17,151 bases of DNA from Gemmatimonadota bacterium (GTDB taxonomy: Bacteria; Gemmatimonadota; Gemmatimonadetes; Gemmatimonadales; Gemmatimonadaceae): assembly GCA_016794735.1 (NCBI GenBank), contig JAEUJK010000069.1:1-17151 (forward strand). Direction: 5' to 3'. The notes under the pieces were generated by a model that saw only the letters and a list, made by a program, of their open reading frames with translations, ran no database searches and had not been told where the DNA came from. Position numbers and translations under genes: made by a program. How positions within the stretch are numbered: the first letter of the stretch is position 1; each line of letters opens with the position of its first letter. Positions 1 to 6,409 of this stretch are shown piece after piece.

Positions 1-713
1 GCGGCGGCGAGGACGAAGGTGAGGTCACCCGCCGGGCCGGGCCATGGGGCCGTGACGAGCTTGCGATATTCATAGATGAAGTCGCTGAGCGCGGAGAGGA
101 ACATCCCGGCCCCCAGCCACTGCGGCCACCCCCGCATTCCCGCCGGAACCGGGCGATACACCAGCACGGCCGCGCCGAAGACGATGAGCAGCTCGGTCGG
201 GAAGAGGGGGCCCAACGAGGCGAGCGTCTCCCACGCCGACGCCCGGACCGGCTGCATGCGCACCACGAAGTACCACTGCAACGCGGCGGCCGCGACCACC
301 ACGAGGACGCTGTCGATCGCGAGGCGGACGCGCATCCCGCGCTCGCGGGGGAACTTGGCCAGGAGGGCGAGCCCCAGCAGTGCGAGTGGATAATACGACC
401 AGTAGAGGCCCCAGCTCGTGTAGTAGAGGACCGGGTACCGCTCCCAGTCCGGGATGACCACCACGAGGTACGACAGCCCCGGGGCGATCCACGCCGTGCC
501 GAGGATGGCGAGGCTGAGACGTTCTCGCGCATCGAGCAGGCCGGCCCGGCCGGCCCGCGCCAGCATCATCCCCGGGACGAAGTACGCGCCAAGCGAGACG
601 ATGTCGTTCGCGACGTTGCGGGGAACGACACCAAGGACCATGAAGAGGACCCACACGGTGTACAGCGCCGCATAGGTCCAGGTGGCCACGAGCAGGCGAC
701 GATCGCTGGGCAT
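1..713 (-). CDS. Partial polytopic membrane protein, N-terminal 237 residues (C-terminus beyond left edge)
   Basis: The minus strand is open from an ATG at 713 to the window edge without a stop, so this is a 3'-truncated gene. The translation begins MPSDRRLLVATWTYAALYTV and is strongly hydrophobic. I count about eight likely membrane segments, near residues 8-30, 37-52, 66-87, 97-119, 131-151, 168-186, 197-213 and 228-237. Short linkers rich in Arg/Lys, such as KFPRERGMRVR at 120-130, separate them. The pattern resembles membrane-embedded N-terminal sensor modules that precede GGDEF, EAL or histidine-kinase outputs. The output domain is not in the window, so no function is assigned. No Shine-Dalgarno is visible; a weak TATCCT hexamer lies 8 nt before the ATG. 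The gene is divergent from the MFS exporter. A 194-codon open frame in another minus-strand frame (70-654) is an arginine-rich shadow of it. Confidence 0.75.
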   Translation of the reverse strand, partial: MPSDRRLLVATWTYAALYTVWVLFMVLGVVPRNVANDIVSLGAYFVPGMMLARAGRAGLLDARERLSLAILGTAWIAPGLSYLVVVIPDWERYPVLYYTSWGLYWSYYPLALLGLALLAKFPRERGMRVRLAIDSVLVVVAAAALQWYFVVRMQPVRASAWETLASLGPLFPTELLIVFGAAVLVYRPVPAGMRGWPQWLGAGMFLSALSDFIYEYRKLVTAPWPGPAGDLTFVLAA

Positions 714-790
714 CTTACGGGAGGATATCGCCGCGGAGGCGTTCGCGTGAGGCGCGACCCCCGAGGCCAGCCGCCTGCGTGCTCGGCGGG

Positions 791-797
791 TTACATT
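791..797 (+). promoter_or_regulatory. Candidate -10 element (TTACATT) just upstream of the MFS gene
   Basis: The divergent gap 714-806 holds TTACATT ending 9 nt before the ATG at 807, with no purine-rich ribosome binding site between them. If used as a -10 element, the mRNA would start at or very near the start codon, giving a leaderless transcript. An inverted repeat with 5-bp arms (CCGCC 771-775, GGCGG 785-789) lies directly before it. No good -35 hexamer is visible 17 nt upstream. This is inferred from spacing only. Confidence 0.3.
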
Positions 798-806
798 GCT
801 CCCCCC

Positions 807-2030
807 ATGCGAAGCTCCCGGACACCTGCCCTCGGCTTCATCCTCGCCACGCTGCTCATCGACGTGGCGGGGCTGGGCATCATTATCCCGGTGATGCCGA
901 AGTTGATCACCGAACTCACGGGTGAGCCGATCAGTGCGGCCGCGCGTTGGGGCGGTTGGATGACGTTTGCGTACGCGGCCACGCAGTTTCTCTGCGCGCC
1001 GATCATGGGTGGGCTCAGCGATCGCTTCGGGCGACGACCGGTCCTGCTCGCGTCGCTGTTTGGCTTTGCGCTCGACTACGCGTTCATGGCGGTGGCACCC
1101 ACCATCACGTGGTTGTTCGTGAGTCGTGTCATTGCGGGGGCGCTCGGTGCGAGCTTCACGACGGCGGCGGCTTACATCGCGGACGTGTCGCCGCCGGAAA
1201 AGCGGGCGCAGAACTTCGGGATGATCGGGGCCGTGTTCGGCCTCGGGTTCATCCTCGGGCCGCTCATGGGTGGGCTGCTCGGTCCGTATGGTGCCCGCGT
1301 GCCGTTCATTGCGTCGTGCGGGCTGACGCTGGTGAACTGGCTGTTCGGGTTCTTCATCCTGCCGGAGTCCCTCAAGCCGGAAAACCGGCGCGCCTTCGAT
1401 TGGAAGCGGGCGAACCCGGTCGGTTCACTCGCCGGGTTGCGTCGCCATCCAGTGATCCTCGGGCTCGTGGCGTCGCTCGTGCTCGTGAACATCGCGGCGC
1501 ACGCCGTGCAGTCCAACTGGTCGTACTACACCATCGAGAAGTTCCACTGGTCGGAGCGCACGATCGGCGCATCGATCGCCGTCATTGGACTGGCGATCGC
1601 GCTGGTGCAGGGCGGGTTGATCCGCGTGGTGATCCCGCGGTTGGGCCAGCAGCGCAGTGTGTACACCGGGCTCGCGTTGTACAGCCTCGGGTTCTTCCTG
1701 TACGCGACGGCCACCACCACGTGGCAGATGTTCGCGTACACGTTCGTCTATTGCCTCGGCGGGATCGCGGGTCCGGCGATCCAGGGCCTCATCTCGGGTT
1801 CGGTGCCGGCGAACGAGCAGGGGGAGTTGCAGGGGGCACTCACGAGCCTGATGAGCTTCACGACGATCTTCGGGCCGCTCATCATGGCGAACGTCTTCTC
1901 GTTCTTCTCCGAGGCCGGGACGCGCCACTATTTCCCTGGCGCCGCCATGGCGTTAGGCGGCGTGTTGACGCTGACCTCGGCCCTGCTCGCCCGCAGCTCG
2001 CTGCGGCGGACGACGCGCCCGGCCGCCTGA
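807..2030 (+). CDS. MFS drug exporter, TetA (TCR/Tet) family
   Basis: This 407-residue protein is predicted to be an inner-membrane proton-coupled antiporter of the major facilitator superfamily, in the DHA1/TetA branch. It has the usual length and about 12 hydrophobic segments. The first helix carries DVAGLGIIIPVMP (residues 19-31), matching the conserved TM1 Asp region of TetA. Motif A (GGLSDRFGRRPVLL, 68-81) follows TM2. DVSPPEKRAQNFG (126-138) precedes the antiporter motif C-like helix GAVFGLGFILGPLMGG (141-156). The open frame extends upstream to a GTG at 747, but the family-like N-terminus begins at the ATG at 807. The tail is basic (RRTTRP). Tetracycline is the classic family substrate, but chromosomal members often export other compounds, so the substrate is unknown. 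The gene ends 4 bp before the convergent subtilase gene. Residue 383 uses a rare TTA codon. Confidence 0.9.
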   Translation: MRSSRTPALGFILATLLIDVAGLGIIIPVMPKLITELTGEPISAAARWGGWMTFAYAATQFLCAPIMGGLSDRFGRRPVLLASLFGFALDYAFMAVAPTITWLFVSRVIAGALGASFTTAAAYIADVSPPEKRAQNFGMIGAVFGLGFILGPLMGGLLGPYGARVPFIASCGLTLVNWLFGFFILPESLKPENRRAFDWKRANPVGSLAGLRRHPVILGLVASLVLVNIAAHAVQSNWSYYTIEKFHWSERTIGASIAVIGLAIALVQGGLIRVVIPRLGQQRSVYTGLALYSLGFFLYATATTTWQMFAYTFVYCLGGIAGPAIQGLISGSVPANEQGELQGALTSLMSFTTIFGPLIMANVFSFFSEAGTRHYFPGAAMALGGVLTLTSALLARSSLRRTTRPAA

Positions 2031-2034
2031 CGGC

Positions 2035-3657
2035 TCAGGGGACCGGGCGCACCATCGCCTGCGCGGCCTTGATCGCGGCCCAGGCGTTGACGACGCCCCC
2101 CGTGCGCGAGAGGCTCCCGAAGGGGACCTTCTCATCCGGGGTCCCCGGGCGCACCACCATCGCGTCCTTGTAGGACGTGGCGCTTTCCATGATGATCCGC
2201 TTCACCTGGCTGGCGGTGAGCGACGGGAAGTGGCCCATCAGCACGGCGGCGAGCCCGCTCACCACCGGGGCGGCCATGCTCGTGCCGCTCTGGCGGGAGT
2301 ACCCGCCGCCCGGCACGGTGCTCAGGATGTCCTCGCCGGGGGCGAAGACGTCCACCTGCTCCTTCCCGTAGTTGGAGAACGGTGCGGCGAGGTGCTCGCC
2401 ACCCTTCCAGGATGAGGCGCCAACCTCGATCCAGGTCTCGGCGCGGCCGCCCGAGGAATACGTCGGCTGCGGAAAGTTGGGCTCCGTGGCGAGGTTCGCG
2501 CCGTCGTTGCCGGCGGCGTGCACGAGCAGCACCCCCTTCGACACCGCGTACCGGACGGCCTCGTCGATGGCCCCCTTGTCCGGGGAGATCCCCTTCCCGA
2601 AGCTCATGTTGATGATGTGCGCGCCGTTGTCCGCGGCGTAGCGGATCGCGGCCGCGACGTCCTTGTCGCGTTCGTCGCCGTCGGGCACCGCACGCACGGC
2701 CATGATGCGCACGCCGGCCGCGACGCCATCGATCCCGGTGCCGTTGCGCGCCGCGGCGATGATCCCCGCGACATGCGAGCCGTGCTTGGCATTCGGCCCC
2801 GTGACGTTGCGGTTGCCGTAGCGCCGCTCGGCCAGGTTGGTGGGGTCGTCACCGACGATGGCGCGCGGGTTGAACTCGGTGTTGTACCCGTAGGTGAGCT
2901 GCCCCTCGATATCGTCCTTGGCCTCGGCGATGGCTTCCGGCGAGATCCCGGCCTGGGCCATGCGCAGGAACATCGATCGGGCGTTCCGCACGCTGTCACT
3001 GGTGGCCGCGAGCGCCTCGACCCGTTGGGCGGTGAGCGAGTCACCGCCGAGTGCGGCGCGCAGCGTGCGTGCGGTGCGCGTCATGAGGTCGTCGACGGCC
3101 TTGATCTGGCCAGCCTGGGCCTGGAGCTCGGCGCGCTTGGCGGTATACCGCGTGGCGATGTCGGTACAGCGAGCGCGCGTGGAGTCCGCGACGCCGGCCG
3201 CGGGCAAGGCGAGGCACTGCGCGTGCTGCCGCGTGAGCTCGAGGGTGTCCCAGTTCACGTCACCCTTCGCACCGCCGATGAAGTTCCAGCCCCAGGTGTC
3301 GTCGGCATAGCCGTTGTTGTCATCGTCGCGCCCGTTGGCCGGCTGCTCGCGCGTGTTGGTCCAGAGCACCGACGCGAGGTCGGTGTGGGCCGTGTCCACG
3401 CCACCGTCGATGACCGCGACCACCACCTGGCGCAGCGGGGCACGTCCGCCGAGCAACTCCCGCTCCGCACGTCGCAAGCTGATCCCGGCGACCCCATCAG
3501 CGGTGGGATCGAGCAACTGCCAGTCGTCGGCGGCGGACTGCGGCGATGGCGCGGCCACGCTGGGGGTGGCCACCGGCTGTGGTGCGGTGGCGACCGTGGC
3601 CGTCGCGGGGGCACACGCGACGAGGGTGAAGACCAGGAGTGAGGCGTGGCGCGACAT
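2035..3657 (-). CDS. S8 subtilisin-like serine peptidase, predicted lipoprotein, with long insert between catalytic Asp and His
   Basis: This 540-residue protein is a predicted secreted lipoprotein endopeptidase. The chosen start (ATG at 3657) gives MSRHASLLVFTLVACAPAT, a signal peptide with lipobox LVAC and Cys15. A Pro/Ala-rich linker follows to about residue 42. The catalytic residues are visible: Asp84 in VAVIDGGVDTAHTDL, His292 in KHGSHVAGI, the oxyanion Asn384 in HAAGNDG, and Ser460 in SGTSMAAP. Between Asp84 and His292 lie an acidic, probably Ca-binding stretch (GRDDDNNGYADDTWGWNFIGG, starting at residue 109) and a roughly 130-residue helical insert (about 140-270). Subtilisin has only about 32 residues between the two. 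I recall similar inserts in Bacteroidota and related S8 enzymes. There is no obvious propeptide I9 domain. An alternative ATG at 3690 would add 11 residues before the signal peptide. The gene is convergent with the MFS gene and divergent from the permease gene. Confidence 0.93.
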   Translation of the reverse strand: MSRHASLLVFTLVACAPATATVATAPQPVATPSVAAPSPQSAADDWQLLDPTADGVAGISLRRAERELLGGRAPLRQVVVAVIDGGVDTAHTDLASVLWTNTREQPANGRDDDNNGYADDTWGWNFIGGAKGDVNWDTLELTRQHAQCLALPAAGVADSTRARCTDIATRYTAKRAELQAQAGQIKAVDDLMTRTARTLRAALGGDSLTAQRVEALAATSDSVRNARSMFLRMAQAGISPEAIAEAKDDIEGQLTYGYNTEFNPRAIVGDDPTNLAERRYGNRNVTGPNAKHGSHVAGIIAAARNGTGIDGVAAGVRIMAVRAVPDGDERDKDVAAAIRYAADNGAHIINMSFGKGISPDKGAIDEAVRYAVSKGVLLVHAAGNDGANLATEPNFPQPTYSSGGRAETWIEVGASSWKGGEHLAAPFSNYGKEQVDVFAPGEDILSTVPGGGYSRQSGTSMAAPVVSGLAAVLMGHFPSLTASQVKRIIMESATSYKDAMVVRPGTPDEKVPFGSLSRTGGVVNAWAAIKAAQAMVRPVP

Positions 3658-3835
3658 GCCGGTGGCGTTGCAGGGTGGGTGATGGAGCATTCCCGAGGTC
3701 GCGGAATCTAGGTGGGAGCCCAACGCGACGCCTGTCGTGGTGGGACGAACAGCGCGGGCCAACCGATGGGCCGTCGGTCGTGTCCAAAACCGGCGACGCC
3801 GTCGCCGCGTAGGCCGCACATCCCCATCGACCCCC
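3658..3835. other. Divergent intergenic region between subtilase and permease genes, with inverted repeats
   Basis: This 178-bp gap should hold promoters for both flanking genes. On the minus strand a TAGATT hexamer (3705-3710) could be a -10 element for the subtilase. Towards the permease there is an inverted repeat, CGGCGAC (3791-3797) and GTCGCCG (3801-3807), with a 3-nt loop, 28 nt before the permease ATG. A weaker one is ACCGA (3762-3766) with TCGGT (3774-3778). These could be an operator or an mRNA leader hairpin. No clear -10/-35 pair and no Shine-Dalgarno is visible for the permease. Confidence 0.4.
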
Positions 3836-6337
3836 ATGCGATCCATCTCCCTCGCGTTCCGCACCCTCTTTCGGACCCCGTTCGTGACGGCGGTCGCCGT
3901 GGTCTCACTGGCGCTCGGGATCGGGGCGAACGCGGGGATCTTCTCGCTGTTCAACCAGATCCTCGTGCGGTCCCTCCCGGTCCGCAATCCGCGGGAGCTG
4001 GTGAACCTCAAGGCGCCGGGGCCGCTGCAGGGATCCACCTCGTGCAACCAGGCGGGGGATTGCGACGAGATCTTCAGCTATCCGATGTTCCGCGACCTCG
4101 AGCGGGCCCAAACGGGGATGGCAGGGCTCGCCGCACATCGTGGGATCGGGGCCAACGTTGGCGTGCGCAAGCAGACGCGCAGCGGCACGGCGGTCCTGGT
4201 CTCCGGGCAGTACTTCTCGACCCTCGGGGTCCAGCCGTTCCTCGGTCGGCTGCTCGGGCCGTCGGATGACGAGACGATTGGCGCACATCCGGTCGCCGTC
4301 CTCAGCTACCGCTACTGGTCGACCACCCTCGGCGCGGATCCGACCGTGCTGAACGAGCAGGCCGTCGTGAATGGCCATGCGATGACGATCGTCGGGGTGG
4401 CACCGCCGGGGTTCGACGGCATCACCATGGGCGACGTGCCGGACCTCTTCGTGCCGATCTCCATGCGGGCCGAAGTCACCCCCGGCTTCAACGGGTTCGA
4501 GAATCGCAAGAACTACTGGATCTACATGTTTGGCCGCCGTGCGCCGGGGCAGACCGTGGCCCAGGCCGCTGCCGCGTTGAACCGCGTGTTCAAGCCGATC
4601 ATCGCGGACGTCGAGGTGCCGCTGCAGGAGGGATTCAGCGAGACGACGATGGCGCGCTTCAAGGCGCGCGAGATCCAGCTCGATGATGGGCGGCGCGGGC
4701 AGTCGTCGTTTCACAAGGAAGCGAGGACGCCGCTCGCGATGTTGTTCGGGGTGACCGCCATCGTGTTGCTCATTGCCTGCGCCAACATCGCCAACCTGCT
4801 GCTCGCCCGCGGGGCGGGCCGGGCCACGGAAGTCGCCGTGCGGATGTCGTTAGGCGCGCAGCGGTACCAGGTGGTGGGGCAACTGCTCGTGGAGGCGTGC
4901 CTGCTGGCCCTCCTCGCCGGGGCCGCGAGCCTGCTCGTGGCCAAGTGGACCCTGTCGGCGCTGTCGGTGCTGCTCCCCGGCGAGGCGTCGACCATCCTGG
5001 CGTTGCGCCTCGAATGGCCGGTGGTGGGCTTTGCCGCTGGCTTGTCGCTGGTGACCGGACTGCTCTTCGGCTTGTTCCCGGCGCTGCACAGCACACGCCC
5101 CGACCTGATCACCGCCATCCGCTCCAGCACGGGCCAGGCCTCGGGGGCGCGGGCGGCCTCACGATTCCGCAGTGCGCTGGTGACGGCACAGATCGCCCTC
5201 GCCATGACGCTGCTCACGTGCGCCGGGCTCTTTATCCAGAGCCTCCGCAACGTCAATCGTGTGGACATCGGCGCCAAGGTCGACCAGATGATCACCTTCC
5301 GTGTGAGCCCGGAGTTGAACGCGTACTCCGGTTCGCGCAGCGCCGTGTTCTTCTCGCGATTGGACGAGGAGCTGCGCGCGATCCCGGGCGTGACGGGCGT
5401 GACGTCGGCGATCGTGCCGTTCCTTGCCGGCAGCAACTGGGGGACGAGTGTGTCGGTCGAGGGGTTCAAGGATGGCCCGGACGTGGACAGCAACGCGCGC
5501 CTCAACAAGGTCGGTCCCGGCTACCTCTCGATCATGGGGATGCCGCTCATGGGCGGTCGCGAGTTCACCACGGCCGATATCGCGGGAGCGCCGCAGGTCG
5601 CGATCGTGAATGAGACCTTTGCGAAGAAGTTCGGGCTCGGGCGCAACGCCGTGGGAAAACGCATGGCCACCAGCACCGGCGCGGGAACGGACCTCAACAT
5701 CGAGATCGTCGGCCTCATGCAGGACGGCAAGTACAGCAGCGTGAAGGACGAGGTCCCGCCGCTGTTCTTCACGCCGCAGCAGCAGGACACGACGCTGGGA
5801 GAAATCTCCTTCTATGTGCGCGCGGCGGGTGACCCGGCGGCCATCATGCGGGCGATCCCCGCCGTGGTGTCGCGCCTGGACCCGGACCTCCCGGTGGAGG
5901 ACCTCAAGACGATGCCCCAGCAGATCCGCGAGAACGTGTTCATCGACCGGATGATCGGGACGTTGTCCACGGCGTTTGCGGTGCTTGCCACGCTCCTTGC
6001 GGCGATCGGGTTGTACGGGGTGCTGGCCTACACCGTCGCGCAGCGCACCCGCGAGATCGGCGTGCGCATGGCGTTAGGCGCCCACGGGCGCACGGTGCGG
6101 GCGATGGTGCTGCGCCAGGTGGGGTGGATGACGGCGATCGGTGGCGTGCTGGGGCTGGCCGCTGCGGCAGCGCTCGGACAGGCAGCACGTTCGCTGCTGT
6201 ACGGGCTCAAGGGGTACGACCCGGTGGTGCTGGGCGCGTCCACGGTGTTGCTCACGGTGGTGGCGCTGGGGGCGGGCTACCTGCCCGCCTTGCGCGCGTC
6301 TCGCGTGAACCCGATGACGGCCCTGCGCTACGAATAG
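3836..6337 (+). CDS. ABC transporter permease, MacB/FtsX type with duplicated halves (ADOP-like orphan permease)
   Basis: This 833-residue inner-membrane protein is built of two MacB-like periplasmic domains and two FtsX domains. The order is TM1 (about 15-40), a periplasmic core (about 45-290, with motifs such as VSGQYFSTLGVQP and RYWSTTLGADPTVL), and FtsX repeat 1 with three helices (about 298-325, 349-369, 396-416). Then come TM5 (446-470), a second periplasmic core (about 480-700), and FtsX repeat 2 (about 707-735, 763-783, 797-818). Both FtsX repeats carry the hallmark RMSLGAQR (336-343) and RMALGAHGR (744-752). The C-terminus ASRVNPMTALRYE is typical. This is the architecture called Acidobacterial duplicated orphan permease (ADOP). 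No ABC ATPase or PadR regulator gene is adjacent. The ATG at 3836 was chosen because the upstream extension is a basic low-complexity stretch. The substrate is unknown; MacB relatives act as mechanotransmission exporters. Both hallmark Leu residues (339, 747) use TTA. Confidence 0.93.
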   Translation: MRSISLAFRTLFRTPFVTAVAVVSLALGIGANAGIFSLFNQILVRSLPVRNPRELVNLKAPGPLQGSTSCNQAGDCDEIFSYPMFRDLERAQTGMAGLAAHRGIGANVGVRKQTRSGTAVLVSGQYFSTLGVQPFLGRLLGPSDDETIGAHPVAVLSYRYWSTTLGADPTVLNEQAVVNGHAMTIVGVAPPGFDGITMGDVPDLFVPISMRAEVTPGFNGFENRKNYWIYMFGRRAPGQTVAQAAAALNRVFKPIIADVEVPLQEGFSETTMARFKAREIQLDDGRRGQSSFHKEARTPLAMLFGVTAIVLLIACANIANLLLARGAGRATEVAVRMSLGAQRYQVVGQLLVEACLLALLAGAASLLVAKWTLSALSVLLPGEASTILALRLEWPVVGFAAGLSLVTGLLFGLFPALHSTRPDLITAIRSSTGQASGARAASRFRSALVTAQIALAMTLLTCAGLFIQSLRNVNRVDIGAKVDQMITFRVSPELNAYSGSRSAVFFSRLDEELRAIPGVTGVTSAIVPFLAGSNWGTSVSVEGFKDGPDVDSNARLNKVGPGYLSIMGMPLMGGREFTTADIAGAPQVAIVNETFAKKFGLGRNAVGKRMATSTGAGTDLNIEIVGLMQDGKYSSVKDEVPPLFFTPQQQDTTLGEISFYVRAAGDPAAIMRAIPAVVSRLDPDLPVEDLKTMPQQIRENVFIDRMIGTLSTAFAVLATLLAAIGLYGVLAYTVAQRTREIGVRMALGAHGRTVRAMVLRQVGWMTAIGGVLGLAAAAALGQAARSLLYGLKGYDPVVLGASTVLLTVVALGAGYLPALRASRVNPMTALRYE

Positions 6338-6409
6338 GCGCCGGGGCCGGCCGCCTGCGTGGCTGCATGCCATCGTTGGACCCTGCGTTGGGCGACGCCG
6401 GGTCGCAGC
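6338..6409. other. Convergent gap with weak hairpin, no clear terminator
   Basis: The 72 bp between the permease stop and the lipoprotein stop hold an inverted repeat with 5-bp arms, GCGAC (6392-6396) and GTCGC (6402-6406), and a 5-nt loop. There is no T-run on either side, so it is not a convincing intrinsic terminator for either gene. Confidence 0.25.

Noticed and set aside
70..654. 194-codon minus-strand open frame at the left edge
   Set aside because: Arginine/proline-rich shadow; another frame of the same strand gives a coherent membrane protein open from 713 to the edge.
1991..2006. CCGCAG/CTGCGG hairpin near the end of the MFS gene as terminator
   Set aside because: It lies inside the coding region and has no T-run after it.
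3658..4047. N-terminal extension of the subtilase up to 4047
   Set aside because: It would overlap the permease gene by more than 200 bp and bury the lipoprotein signal peptide 130 residues inside the protein.
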